Shown: positions 47,746 through 56,869, counted from the stretch's first letter. The stretch: DNA of 64,000 nt from JAGRGG01 sp965217265 (GCA_965217265.1 CBDCHP010000013.1:62001-126000); one strand, 5' to 3'. The notes: generated by a model not told the origin, from the letters alone. Program-made: numbers and translations.

Positions 47746-49244
47746 GCTTCGCCCCCGACTTCGCCGCTTTCGGCGCCGCTTATAACGACGGCCGACCCGG
47801 CGTCGTCTGGACGAAGCTGGTCGCCGACCTTGAGACCCCCGTCGCCGCCATGCTCAAGCTCGCCGTCGGCCGGCCCTACAGCATCTTGTTGGAGAGCGTC
47901 ACCGGCGGCGAGGTGCGCGGCCGCTACTCGATCATCGGCCTGAAGCCCGACCTCGTCTGGCGCGCCAAGGGCGGCCGGGTCGAGATCAACCGCACGGCCC
48001 GCGCCGACCTCGACGCCTTCGAGCTTGAGGACGAGGCGCCGCTGCAAAGCCTGCGCCGCTTGATGGAGGCGAGCCGGATCGACCTGCCGCCGGGCCTGCC
48101 GCCGATGTCGGCCGGGCTGTTCGGCCACATGGGCTACGACATGGTGCGCGAGGTCGAGCGCCTGCCCGACGCCAACCCCGACCGCTTGAACCTGCCCGAT
48201 GCTGTCTTCGTCCGCCCGACGTTGGTCGCGGTGTTCGACACGATCAAGGACGAGGTGACGCTCGTCACGCCCGTTCGGCCCGAGGAGGGCCTGAGCGCCG
48301 GGCGCGCCTACGATCGCGCCTGCGAGCGCCTCGCCGACGCCGTCGCCGATTTGGAGCGCGGCGTGCCGCACGAGCCGGCCCGCGGCGGCGGCAACCTGCC
48401 TGAGCCGGTCGCCAACATGGGCCGGGCCGACTATCACGCGATGGTCGAGCGGGCGAAGACATACATCATCGCGGGCGACATCTTCCAGGTCGTCCCCTCG
48501 CAGCGCTTCGAGACCCCCTTCGACCTGCCGCCGTTCGCCCTCTACCGGGCGCTGCGCCGCCTCAATCCCTCGCCATTCCTGTTCTACTTGGATTTGAAGG
48601 ACGCCGTCCTGGTCGGCTCCAGCCCCGAGATCCTGGTCAGGGTCCAGGCCGGCACCGTCACGATCCGCCCGATCGCCGGGACGCGGCGGCGCGGCGCCGA
48701 CGCCGCCGAGGACGCGGCGCTGGCGGCGGAACTGCTCGCCGACCCGAAGGAGAACGCCGAGCACCTGATGCTGCTCGACCTCGGCCGCAACGACGTCGGC
48801 CGCGTCGCCGCGGTCGGCACGGTGCGGGTCACCGAGCGGTCCTTGATCGAGCGCTACAGCCACGTCATGCACATTGTTTCCAACGTCGAAGGTAGGCTGC
48901 GCCAGGGACGCGACGCGCTCGACGCCCTGATGGCGGGCTTTCCCGCCGGCACCGTCTCAGGCGCGCCGAAGGTGCGGGCAATGGAGATCATCGACGAGCT
49001 GGAGCCCGAGCGGCGTGGCTTCTACGGCGGTGCCGTCGGCTGGCTCGGCGCCAACGGCGACCTCGACACCTGCATCGCCTTGCGCACCGCCTTGGTCCGG
49101 GACGGTAAGATGTACGTCCAGGCCGGCGGCGGCGTCGTCGCCGACAGCGACCCCGAGGCCGAGTACCAGGAAAGCCGCAACAAGGCGATGGCGCTGCTCA
49201 AGGCGGCGGAAGAGGCGGTCAGGTTCGCGCGCTCGAACCGCTGA
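47742..49244 (+). CDS. trpE: Anthranilate synthase component I
   Basis: 500 residues. The feedback-site motif ILLESVTGGEVRGRYSIIG lies near residue 45. The chorismate-binding domain shows QVVPSQRFE, GSSPEILVR, RPIAGTRRRG, GTVSGAPKVRAMEIID and YGGAVGWLG. With TrpG it makes anthranilate from chorismate and glutamine. Unlike the common order it is separated from trpG by ~2.6 kb. The stop codon lies within the start of a half palindromic element. Confidence 0.97.
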   Translation: MSFAPDFAAFGAAYNDGRPGVVWTKLVADLETPVAAMLKLAVGRPYSILLESVTGGEVRGRYSIIGLKPDLVWRAKGGRVEINRTARADLDAFELEDEAPLQSLRRLMEASRIDLPPGLPPMSAGLFGHMGYDMVREVERLPDANPDRLNLPDAVFVRPTLVAVFDTIKDEVTLVTPVRPEEGLSAGRAYDRACERLADAVADLERGVPHEPARGGGNLPEPVANMGRADYHAMVERAKTYIIAGDIFQVVPSQRFETPFDLPPFALYRALRRLNPSPFLFYLDLKDAVLVGSSPEILVRVQAGTVTIRPIAGTRRRGADAAEDAALAAELLADPKENAEHLMLLDLGRNDVGRVAAVGTVRVTERSLIERYSHVMHIVSNVEGRLRQGRDALDALMAGFPAGTVSGAPKVRAMEIIDELEPERRGFYGGAVGWLGANGDLDTCIALRTALVRDGKMYVQAGGGVVADSDPEAEYQESRNKAMALLKAAEEAVRFARSNR

Positions 49245-49325
49245 ACGCTTCGCGTGCGCTGCCGCGCAGGCTTTCTCTTCTCTTTTTGCGACTCTTCGTT
49301 GGAGATCGGCCTCGACGCTGGAGCG
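49243..49325. repeat. Half copy (C) of the palindromic element
   Basis: Only the left arm is present: GAACGCTTCGCGTGCGCTG, GC-rich tract, TTTCTCTTCTCTTTTTGCG, and a core segment (GATCGGCCTCGACGCTGGAG) that matches copy D. The complementary right arm is missing, so a deletion or insertion ended here. The rest of the gap to 49519 holds the CRP-type site and otherwise nothing I recognise. Confidence 0.75.
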
Positions 49326-49452
49326 CACGATAGGGGCGGGTTGCTCTCGGCGGCGAGAGCAAGTCTCACGATCGGCTGCATTTTTCTCCGGCATGGAGCC
49401 GTCCGAACTCGACGGGCAGGGCCGCCTCGGCCACGCACCGTAATCAATCTGG

Positions 49453-49470
49453 ATGTGATACTCCTCACAT
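49453..49470. promoter_or_regulatory. Perfect CRP/FNR-type site
   Basis: ATGTGA-N6-TCACAT, a perfect 6-bp dyad identical to the consensus core of CRP-family sites, lies 50 bp upstream of the broken RTX gene. AT-rich promoter-like sequence follows it. Confidence 0.6.
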
Positions 49471-49519
49471 ATTTTACAAACTTTTGGTTTACTATTTCCG
49501 GCGCATCAAACCCTATTCA

Positions 49520-50299
49520 ATGGATAGACACAGATGGCTTAAGATCTACGGAACTTCCGGCGCCGACACGCTCTACGGCACGAGCGGCAATGACGATATC
49601 GAGGGCCGCGGCGGGTATGATAGGATGTATGGGGGTAATGGAGACGACGGCATCTTCACCTACGACAATAAAGCTAATGTCTTTGTTGGCAATGCAAATA
49701 TCTAAGCCGGTTACGGAAATGACTCAGTTGTTACAGGAAACGGTAACGATTATGTTTCAGGTGGGGGTGGTAATGATTATATCAGCAGTCTAGGGGGGCA
49801 ACAACTACCTGTACGGCGGCGACGGCAAGGATGGCATTTTCGGCGGCAACGGTCGTGACTATATTTCAGGCGGCGCGGGCAACGACACCCTTAAGGGCGC
49901 CGCCGGCGACGACAAACTCGACGGTGGCACCGGCAACGACACCCTCAAGGGCGGCACCGGCACGGGCTACGATCATCTCACGGGCGGTGACGGCTTCGAC
50001 CGCTTCGTGCTCACCAGCACCGACGACAGTCCGCACTTCAATGCCTAATCACCGACTATAACCACTATCAGGACTGGATCGACGTCAGCGGCATCGACGC
50101 TAACACCGGCGCTGCGGGCGACCAAGCCTTCACGCTCGTCGGCGAGACCGGCACCTTTACCGGGGCCGGGCAGATCGTCTACTCGAATTTTGCTGGCTAC
50201 ACCTACGTCAGCCTCAACATCGATGCCGATCAGTACGCCGAGATGTCGTTCTCCATCCAGGGTGAATTCAACCTGCAAAACAACGATTTCATCCTCTGA
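49520..50299 (+). pseudogene. Decayed RTX calcium-binding repeat protein gene
   Basis: Conceptual translation gives an RTX protein of ~260 residues: YGTSGADTLYGTSGNDDIEG, many GGxGxDxx nonapeptides (YGGDGKDGIFGGNGRD; GGAGNDTLKG; GGTGNDTLKG) and a serralysin-type C-terminal domain (ITDYNHYQDWIDVSGIDAN; GDQAFTLVGETGTFTGAGQI). Three lesions break it. They are an in-frame TAA at 49703-49705, a +1 shift in a G6 run (49793-49798), and a -1 shift near 50043-50048 just before ITDYN. The ends share one frame. There is no good Shine-Dalgarno sequence at the ATG at 49520. Such proteins are normally exported by type I secretion. Confidence 0.8.
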
Positions 50300-50327
50300 C
50301 GCCGCAGCCTATGCCGCGACGGACCGC

Positions 50328-50355
50328 CCCCCGGCTGGACCGCTCCGGCCGGGGG
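50328..50355. terminator. GC-rich hairpin between the RTX pseudogene and the deacetylase gene
   Basis: CCCCCGGC (50328-50335) pairs with GCCGGGGG (50348-50355) around a 12-nt loop, between convergent genes. No strong T-tract is present. Confidence 0.5.
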
Positions 50356-50383
50356 CTTCGGGTTAGGAGGCCGTGCGGGCGCT

Positions 50384-51685
50384 TCAGTGCAGCGTCTCCG
50401 ACCCGAGAATGCCGGCCGTCTGGTCCTCGGGGCAGCCCTCCGCGCGGGCGCAGTCCTGCAGGGCGATCAACGCGCTCGCCGTGACGAATCGCACGCCGCG
50501 TCGCCGCGTCGCCTCGACCCATTCGTCGAGCGCGTCTAGGGTCGCCGGGCGCGGGTGGGCGATGCCGATGGCAAAGCCGAGGCGCAGCGCCGTGGCGCGC
50601 AAGGTTTCGAGTTGGCGCTCGATGACGGCCGGATCGGCGGCGTCGTCGATGAAGACGTCGCGCACGCCCGTCTTGAGCCTGGCCGCCCGCGCGGCGGCGG
50701 CGGCGACGCTGCGCGGCGTCGTCATGCTGTCGACGAAGGCGAGGCGGTGGCGGGCCAGGGCCGCCATCAGCGCCCTGCTCGCCGCGAGGTCGGCGGTGAA
50801 GCGGCTGCCCATGTGGTTGTTGACCCCGCTCACGCCGTCGAGGCGGGCCAGCGCCGCGTCCAGGCGGCGGGCGATCGCGTCGGCCGGCATGCTGACGTCG
50901 AGCGCCCCCTCGCCCGCGTCCTCCTTCTCGGCCTGCATCGGCATGTGGAGGAACACCTCGGCCCCCTCGCCCCGCGCCGCGGCCGACATCACCGGCGCCG
51001 CCTCGGGCTCGGGTAGGAACGAGAGGGTGAGCGGGACGTCGAGCCGCATCAAGCGGCGATAGGCCCGCCAGTCGTTGCCCATGTCGTCGATGACGAGCGC
51101 GATCGCCGGCGCACCCGGGGGCATCACGGCCGCTGGCTCGGGCGGGGATGCGACGCCGCCGTCCAGCGGCAGCACGTCGATGCCCAGGGTCCGCTCGGCC
51201 ACCATCATTGACCAGACCGTATCGGGCGGTCCGCCGCCGTCGCTGAGCTCGGTCTCGACCTCGTCCGTCGCGGGCGCGGGCGCGGGCGCCGCTGGTTCGA
51301 GTGCTCGAACCTCCGCCGGAGCGGGCGCCGCCGGTTCGGGCACCGGGACCGCGGCCGGCGAAGGCGCGGCTTCGGGCACGCGCCCCGGCGGTGGGGTCGC
51401 CGCCCCGCCCCGCGTCGCGGCGGCCGGGTGACGGGCGGGATCGCGCTCGCGTACCATCGCTTCCAGCGCGCGCTCCCTCGCTTGGTTCTTCGCCTCGACG
51501 ATCGAGCCGGCGCCGGTGGCACCGCCCTCTTGCAGCACGAATACGACAATGCCGCCGCCGACGACGGCGGCGAGGACGACGCCGAGCAGTGCTGCGTGGC
51601 GCGGCCGCAGCCCCTCGATCGCGTCCGCCAGCCGGACGAGGCACCGGGCAAGCGCCCTGCGCAGCCATGCGGGTAGACCGATCAC
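50384..51685 (-). CDS. Divergent polysaccharide deacetylase family protein
   Basis: 433 residues. One membrane helix near the N-terminus (AALLGVVLAAVVGGGIVVFVL), a Pro/Ala/Glu-rich periplasmic linker (~75-185), then a YibQ-like deacetylase domain from ~residue 195: AIALVIDDMGNDWRAY, FLHMPMQA, NNHMGSRFT, AFVDSMTT, IGIAHPRP. This family lies near cell-wall or division genes in many alphaproteobacteria. The substrate is unproven. It lies on the opposite strand between trpE and trpG, which breaks the usual trp order. Confidence 0.88.
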   Translation of the reverse strand: MIGLPAWLRRALARCLVRLADAIEGLRPRHAALLGVVLAAVVGGGIVVFVLQEGGATGAGSIVEAKNQARERALEAMVRERDPARHPAAATRGGAATPPPGRVPEAAPSPAAVPVPEPAAPAPAEVRALEPAAPAPAPATDEVETELSDGGGPPDTVWSMMVAERTLGIDVLPLDGGVASPPEPAAVMPPGAPAIALVIDDMGNDWRAYRRLMRLDVPLTLSFLPEPEAAPVMSAAARGEGAEVFLHMPMQAEKEDAGEGALDVSMPADAIARRLDAALARLDGVSGVNNHMGSRFTADLAASRALMAALARHRLAFVDSMTTPRSVAAAAARAARLKTGVRDVFIDDAADPAVIERQLETLRATALRLGFAIGIAHPRPATLDALDEWVEATRRRGVRFVTASALIALQDCARAEGCPEDQTAGILGSETLH

Positions 51686-51769
51686 GCGTCAGGATTTCCA
51701 AAAGGGCGGAGAGCGGGCGTCGTTATCATCGGTTGGTTGATAAACCGTTTGTACCGTTCTAGCCAAGCC

Positions 51770-51794
51770 CAAGCCACCGACTTCGTCGGGCTTG
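51770..51794 (+). promoter_or_regulatory. Stem-loop in the trpG leader
   Basis: CAAGC-CA-CCGAC-TTC-GTCGG-GCTTG forms a 10-bp stem with a 2-nt bulge, 64 nt before trpG. No T-tract or obvious Trp-rich leader peptide was seen, so attenuation is unproven. Confidence 0.35.
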
Positions 51795-51857
51795 ACGGCC
51801 ACACGCGGCCGGGGTTTGCTTCAAGCCCCCCGATGATGCGCAGACTAAGGCCCCTCG

Positions 51858-52445
51858 ATGCTGCTCCTGCTTGACAATTACGACAGCTTCACCTGGAACC
51901 TCTACCACTATCTCGGCGAACTCGGCGCCGCGGTCGAGGTCAAGCGCAACGACGCGATCGAGGTGCAAGAGGCGCTGGCGGCGGGCTTTGATGGCATCGT
52001 CGTCTCGCCCGGCCCATGCGACCCCGACCGGGCCGGTATCTCGTTGCCGCTGATCAAGGCCGCCGCCGGCCGGGTGCCGGTATTCGGCGTCTGCCTCGGC
52101 CACCAGGCGATCGCCCAGACGTTCGGCGCCACGATCGGCCTCGCCCCCTCGCCAATGCACGGCAAGGTGAGCGCCATCCGCCACGACGGCAGCGGCGTCT
52201 TGAAGGGTCTCCCCTCACCGTTCGACGCCACCCGCTACCACTCGCTCGTCGGCCTGCCTGATACCTTGCCCGACACGCTGGTCGCGACGGCGCAGAGCGA
52301 GGACGGCGCCATCATGGCGCTGCGCCACCGCGACTTGCCGATCCACGGCGTGCAGTTCCATCCCGAGAGCATCGCCAGCGAGCACGGCCACCAGATCCTG
52401 CGCAACTTCCTCGATCTCTGCCATAAGCGACCGCTCGCCACATGA
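51858..52445 (+). CDS. trpG: Anthranilate synthase component II (glutamine amidotransferase)
   Basis: 195 residues. LLLDNYDSFTWNLYHYL, SPGPCDPDRAG, the nucleophile Cys in VFGVCLGHQAIAQ and the His-Glu of GVQFHPESIAS are intact. It supplies ammonia to TrpE. The stop overlaps the trpD start (ATGA). It has its own 172-bp leader because trpE is no longer adjacent. Confidence 0.97.
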   Translation: MLLLLDNYDSFTWNLYHYLGELGAAVEVKRNDAIEVQEALAAGFDGIVVSPGPCDPDRAGISLPLIKAAAGRVPVFGVCLGHQAIAQTFGATIGLAPSPMHGKVSAIRHDGSGVLKGLPSPFDATRYHSLVGLPDTLPDTLVATAQSEDGAIMALRHRDLPIHGVQFHPESIASEHGHQILRNFLDLCHKRPLAT

Positions 52446-53470
52446 CGGCCGAGCTGGAGCGCTTCAAGCGGCTGATCGCCAAGGCGGCGACCGGGGCACC
52501 GCTTGCCTACGCCGAGGCCGAGGAGGCGTTCGGCCTGATGATGGCCGGCGACGCGACGCCTGCGCAGATGGGGGGCCTGTTGATGGCGATGCGGGTGCGC
52601 GGCGAGACCGTGGACGAGATCGCCGCCGGGGCCGCCAGCTTGCGCGCCAGGATGCGCCGCATCGAGGCACCCGACGACGCGATCGACATCGTCGGCACCG
52701 GCGGCGACGATTCGGGCACGCACAACATCTCGACCGCGTGTGCCATCGTCGCGGCCGGCTGCGGCCTTCACGTCGCCAAGCACGGCAACCGCGGCCTCTC
52801 CTCGCGCTCGGGCACGGCCGACGTGCTCAAGGCGCTCGGCGTCGATCTGGAGTGCCCCTTCGATCGCATCGAGCGGGCGATCGAGGAGGCCGGGATCGGC
52901 TTCATGATGGCGCCGCGCCACCACGGCGCCATGCGCCACGTCGCGGGGCCACGGGTCGAACTCGGCACGCGCACGATCTTCAATCTCTTGGGTCCGCTCG
53001 CCAACCCGGCCGGGGTGAAGCGGCAGTTGACCGGCGTGTTCGCGCGCGATTGGGTCGTGCCCCTGGCCGAGGCGCTCGGGCGCTTGGGCGCCGAGCGCGC
53101 CTGGGTCGTGCACGGCGCCGACGGGCTCGACGAGGTCAGCCTGACCGGCCCCACCTTCGTCGCCGAGTGGCGTCGCGGCGAACTGCGGACCTTCGAGATC
53201 GCGCCCGAGGATGCCGGCCTCGAACGCTGCACGCTCGACGACCTTAAAGGGGGCGATCCCGAGACCAACGCCGCCGCGATCCGGGCCCTCCTCGGCGGCG
53301 AGCGCGGCCCCTTGCGCAACGTCGTCCTGCTCGGCACGGCGGCGGCCCTCGTCGTCGCCGGGCGGGTCGATGATCTAAGGTCGGGGGTTGCCCTCGCGGC
53401 CGAGGCGATTGACGAGGGTCGGGCGCGAACGGCGCTGGAGCGGCTAGTCCGCATCACGGGTGGCGCATGA
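52442..53470 (+). CDS. trpD: Anthranilate phosphoribosyltransferase
   Basis: 342 residues. The PRPP-binding motif is VGTGGDDSGTHNISTACA. KHGNRGLSSRSGTADVLKAL, FMMAPRHHGAMRHV and TIFNLLGPLANP complete the signature. It transfers phosphoribose to anthranilate. It overlaps trpG and trpC by 4 nt on either side. Confidence 0.97.
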   Translation: MTAELERFKRLIAKAATGAPLAYAEAEEAFGLMMAGDATPAQMGGLLMAMRVRGETVDEIAAGAASLRARMRRIEAPDDAIDIVGTGGDDSGTHNISTACAIVAAGCGLHVAKHGNRGLSSRSGTADVLKALGVDLECPFDRIERAIEEAGIGFMMAPRHHGAMRHVAGPRVELGTRTIFNLLGPLANPAGVKRQLTGVFARDWVVPLAEALGRLGAERAWVVHGADGLDEVSLTGPTFVAEWRRGELRTFEIAPEDAGLERCTLDDLKGGDPETNAAAIRALLGGERGPLRNVVLLGTAAALVVAGRVDDLRSGVALAAEAIDEGRARTALERLVRITGGA

Positions 53471-54264
53471 ACGACGTCCTGGCCGAGATCTGCGCCGTCA
53501 AGCGCGACCACGTTCGAGCGAAGAAGGCGCGGACAAGCGAGGCCGACCTGCTCGCCGCGGCCCGCGACGTCGAGGCACCGCGCGGCTTCGCCGCGGCGCT
53601 GCGGCGGGCGACGGAGGCGGGGGGCTTTGGCCTCATCGCCGAGATTAAGAAGGCGAGCCCGAGCCGGGGCGTGATCCGCGCCGACTTCGACCCGGCAGCA
53701 CTGGCCCGCGCCTACGCCGCCGGCGGGGCCGCCTGCCTCTCGGTCCTGACCGACGCGCCCTACTTCCAGGGCAACGACGCCTATCTCGGCGCGGCGCGGG
53801 CGGCGGTGGCGCTGCCGTGCCTGCGGAAGGACTTCATGCTCGACCCCTACCAAGTTGTCGAGGCCAGGGCGCTCGGGGCGGACTGCATCCTCGTCATCCT
53901 GGCCGCCGTGGACGACGCGCTGGGCTCCGACCTCGTCCGGGCGGCGCACGACCTTGGCATGGACGTGCTGGCCGAGGCGCACGACGCGAACGAGCTTGAT
54001 CGAGCCCTCAAGCTCGACGCCGACCTGATCGGGATCAACAACCGCGACCTGAAGACGCTCAAGGTCGATTTGGGCACGACCGAGCGATTGGCGGCTATCG
54101 TGCCCCCCGATCGCGTCCTCGTCGCCGAGAGCGGCCTTGAGGCCCACGCCGACTTGGAACGCCTAGCCCTGGTCGGCGCGCGGGCGTTCCTGGTCGGCGA
54201 GTCGCTGATGCGCGCCGACGACGTCGCGGCGGCGACCAGGGCGCTCCTGGGCCGGGCGGCGTGA
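53467..54264 (+). CDS. trpC: Indole-3-glycerol-phosphate synthase
   Basis: 265 residues. The TIM-barrel signatures are LIAEIKKASPSRGVI, YFQGNDAYL, CLRKDFMLDPYQ, IGINNRDLKTL and VAESGL. It closes the indole ring in tryptophan synthesis. The ATG overlaps trpD, and its stop overlaps the moaC GTG start. Confidence 0.97.
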   Translation: MNDVLAEICAVKRDHVRAKKARTSEADLLAAARDVEAPRGFAAALRRATEAGGFGLIAEIKKASPSRGVIRADFDPAALARAYAAGGAACLSVLTDAPYFQGNDAYLGAARAAVALPCLRKDFMLDPYQVVEARALGADCILVILAAVDDALGSDLVRAAHDLGMDVLAEAHDANELDRALKLDADLIGINNRDLKTLKVDLGTTERLAAIVPPDRVLVAESGLEAHADLERLALVGARAFLVGESLMRADDVAAATRALLGRAA

Positions 54265-54737
54265 GCGGCCTCACCCACATCGACGCCGAGGGCAACGCCG
54301 TCATGGTCGACGTCTCGGCCAAGGACGTGACCGGGCGGACCGCGACCGCGAAGGGTCTGGTCCGCATGGCGCCGGCGACCCTAGAACGGATCGAGGCGCG
54401 CGGCTTCAAGAAGGGCGACGTGCTCAGCATCGCCCAACTGGCCGGGATCATGGGGGCGAAGCGCACCGCCGACTTGATCCCCTTGTGCCACCCGCTGCCG
54501 CTCGCCTCGGTCAAGGTGACGCTGCGGGCTCTGGCCGAAGAAGCGGCGGTCGAGATCGAGGCGACCTGCAAGGTGGACGGCAAGACCGGCGTCGAGATGG
54601 AGGCGCTGACCGCCGTCGGCGTCGCGGCGCTCACCGTCTACGACGTGTGCAAGGCGGTCGACAAGGACATGCGCATCACCGACATCCGCCTCGTCCACAA
54701 GGCCGGCGGCCGCTCCGGCACCTACCGGGCCGAGTGA
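54261..54737 (+). CDS. moaC: Cyclic pyranopterin monophosphate synthase MoaC
   Basis: 158 residues from a GTG overlapping the trpC stop. LTHIDAEGNAVMVDVSAKD, KRTADLIPLCHPLPL, GVEMEALTAVGVAALTVYD and AVDKDMRITDIRLVHKAGG (each quoted separately) are diagnostic. It makes cPMP, the first stable intermediate of molybdenum cofactor. The trpC-moaC-moeA link is typical of alphaproteobacteria. Confidence 0.97.
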   Translation: MSGLTHIDAEGNAVMVDVSAKDVTGRTATAKGLVRMAPATLERIEARGFKKGDVLSIAQLAGIMGAKRTADLIPLCHPLPLASVKVTLRALAEEAAVEIEATCKVDGKTGVEMEALTAVGVAALTVYDVCKAVDKDMRITDIRLVHKAGGRSGTYRAE

Positions 54738-54738
54738 G

Positions 54739-55959
54739 GTGGTGGGGCTCCTCAACGTCGCCGAGGCGCGGGTCCGCACGCTAACACTGGCACCCGAACT
54801 CGGGCATGAGTGGGTGGGCTTGGGCGAGGCTTTCGGTCGCGTCCTCGCCCGGCCGCTCGACGCCCGCGCCGACAAGCCGGCGCTCGCGGTCTCGGCGATG
54901 GACGGCTACGCCTGCCGCGCCGCCGACACGTCCGACCCGTCGCGGCCCCTGACGCTGGTTGGCGAGGTGCCGGCGGGCGGGCGGCACGGGCGCGCGCTCG
55001 AAGCCGGCCAGACGGTGCGCATCTTCACCGGGGCACCCCTGCCCGAGGGGACCAACGCGATCCTGATCCAGGAGGACGCGCGGGCCGAGGGGACGCGCGT
55101 CTACCCGCTCGAAGCCGTGACGGCCGGCCGGTTCGTCCGCCCGGCCGGGCTCGACTTCAAGGCGGGCGATTTGGGCCTCGAACCGGGCCGCGTCCTCGAC
55201 CCGCTGGCGCTCGGCCTCGCGGGCGCGCTCGGCCACGTCTGGCTGCCGGTGCGGCAGCGTCCGTTGGTCGCGATCCTCGGTACCGGCGACGAACTGGTCC
55301 GGCCCGGCGAGCCGGCGGCGGCGCACCAGACGGTGAGCACGAACGGGATCGCGCTCGGCGGCCTCGTTCGCGCCTGGGGCGGCGAGCCGCGCGACCTCGG
55401 CATTGCCGCCGACCGACCGGACGCGCTCGAAGCCGCCTTGGGGGGCGCCCTCGACGCCGATCTCATCCTCACCTCGGGCGGCGCCTCGGTCGGCGACTAC
55501 GACCTCGTGCGGCGGACGGCCGGGGGACTGGGGCTCGAACTCGACTTCTGGAAGATCGCGATGCGGCCCGGCAAGCCGCTCATCGCCGGCCGGGTCGGCG
55601 GCAGGGCCTTCTTGGGCCTGCCCGGCAACCCCGTCTCGGCCGCGGTCTGCGCCATCGTCTTCGTCCGGGCGATGCTGCGCCGCTCGCTCGGGCTCGACCC
55701 CTCCCTGCCCTGGACCCGCCTGCCGCTCGCCAGAGCCCTCGATGCCGGCGGAACGCGCGAAGAGTACCTGCGCGCGACTTACGTCGACCACAAGGGCGGG
55801 CGGACGGTCGATCCGGCCGCGCAGCAGGACAGCTCGATGCTGGCGACGCTCGGGCGGGCCGACGCGCTGGTCCGCCGCGACGCGGGCGATGGCGCGCGTT
55901 TTGCCGGCGAGGAGGCCCCGGTCCTCGACCTGCGCGCGGTCCTCAATCCCCTCGCCTGA
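54739..55959 (+). CDS. moeA: Molybdopterin molybdotransferase MoeA
   Basis: 406 residues from a GTG at 54739; an adjacent GTG is equally possible. SAMDGYACRAAD, IFTGAPLPEGTNAILIQED, LGTGDELVRPGE, TSGGASVGDYDLV and GLPGNPVSAAVC are the conserved MoeA motifs. It inserts molybdate into molybdopterin. It starts 1 bp after moaC and precedes lexA. Confidence 0.96.
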   Translation: MVGLLNVAEARVRTLTLAPELGHEWVGLGEAFGRVLARPLDARADKPALAVSAMDGYACRAADTSDPSRPLTLVGEVPAGGRHGRALEAGQTVRIFTGAPLPEGTNAILIQEDARAEGTRVYPLEAVTAGRFVRPAGLDFKAGDLGLEPGRVLDPLALGLAGALGHVWLPVRQRPLVAILGTGDELVRPGEPAAAHQTVSTNGIALGGLVRAWGGEPRDLGIAADRPDALEAALGGALDADLILTSGGASVGDYDLVRRTAGGLGLELDFWKIAMRPGKPLIAGRVGGRAFLGLPGNPVSAAVCAIVFVRAMLRRSLGLDPSLPWTRLPLARALDAGGTREEYLRATYVDHKGGRTVDPAAQQDSSMLATLGRADALVRRDAGDGARFAGEEAPVLDLRAVLNPLA

Positions 55960-55987
55960 GCCCCGGCGGCGCCTTGCCATGCGATAA

Positions 55988-56002
55988 GAACCAAACTAGA
56001 AC
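55988..56002. promoter_or_regulatory. LexA (SOS) box upstream of lexA
   Basis: GAAC-CAAACTA-GAAC matches the alphaproteobacterial GTTC-N7-GTTC LexA consensus read on the other strand. It lies 40 bp before the lexA start, as expected for autoregulation. Confidence 0.85.
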
Positions 56003-56042
56003 ATTTCATGATCTAGGCCGCCCGCCTTGAGGACGCCGACCC

Positions 56043-56723
56043 TTGCTCACCCAGCGCCAGTTGCAGCTCTTGCAGTTCATCCATGCCTACCAGACCGAGA
56101 AGGGCGTGCCGCCCTCTTTCGACGAGATGCGGGCATCCCTCAGGCTCCGCTCCAAGTCAGGTATCCACCGACTGATCTCGGGGCTGGAGGAGCGCGGCTA
56201 CATCCGTCGCCTCGCCTACCGCGCCCGGGCGATTGAGGTGGTCCGCCCGCCGCTCGAAGTGACCGAGGGCGGCGCTAAGGGGGGGGCCAAGGTCGTGCGC
56301 CCCAACTTCAAGCCGCAACGCCACGAGGACGAGGCGGCGTCGCTCAACCGGCTGCCGCTGCTCGGCCGAATCGCCGCCGGCACGCCGATCGAGGCGCTCG
56401 CCGACGGCAGCACCTCGGTCGACGTGCCGAGCCTGCTCATGGGCGAGGGCGAGCACTACGTCGTCCAGGTCTTAGGCGAGTCGATGATCGAGGCCGGCAT
56501 CCAGGACGGCGACCTCGCCGTCATCCAGCGCGCCGACGAGGCGCAGAGCGGCGAGATCGTCGTGGCGCTCATCGACGACCGCGAGGTAACGCTCAAGCGC
56601 CTGCGGCGCAAGCACGCCTCGATCGCGCTGGAGCCGGCCAACCCCGCCTTCGAGACCCGCATCTTCGGCCCGCAGCGGGTCAAGGTGCAAGGCCGCCTCG
56701 TTGGGCTGATGCGTCGCTACTAA
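56043..56723 (+). CDS. lexA: SOS repressor LexA
   Basis: 226 residues from a TTG start. Winged-helix domain (LTQRQLQLLQFIHAYQTEKG; SGIHRLISGLEERGYI), a basic linker, and the S24 peptidase domain. The Ala-Gly self-cleavage bond is in GRIAAGTP (A112-G113), the catalytic Ser in GESM (S147) and Lys in TLKRL (K185). RecA-stimulated cleavage induces the SOS genes. An SOS box precedes it. Confidence 0.96.
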   Translation: MLTQRQLQLLQFIHAYQTEKGVPPSFDEMRASLRLRSKSGIHRLISGLEERGYIRRLAYRARAIEVVRPPLEVTEGGAKGGAKVVRPNFKPQRHEDEAASLNRLPLLGRIAAGTPIEALADGSTSVDVPSLLMGEGEHYVVQVLGESMIEAGIQDGDLAVIQRADEAQSGEIVVALIDDREVTLKRLRRKHASIALEPANPAFETRIFGPQRVKVQGRLVGLMRRY

Positions 56724-56869
56724 CCGGCCGCCGCGCGAACGGATCGGGCACGGATCGACGGGGGTTGGACGGGCTCGCGCCGGTCCTCGCCCCGCCGTCG
56801 CTTCGTGCCGGCGCGTGGAAGCGGTGTGGTTGTCGAGCCACTTAGTGGCGATCAACCGTGACTTTTCTT

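Noticed and set aside
49254..49793. 179-codon plus-strand frame after trpE
   Set aside because: It reads the RTX region out of frame and the palindrome half; the product lacks any RTX repeat.
51730..51747. CGGTT ... AACCG stem as a terminator before trpG
   Set aside because: The stem is only 5 bp, no T-tract follows, and it lies between divergent genes, so a terminator is not expected.
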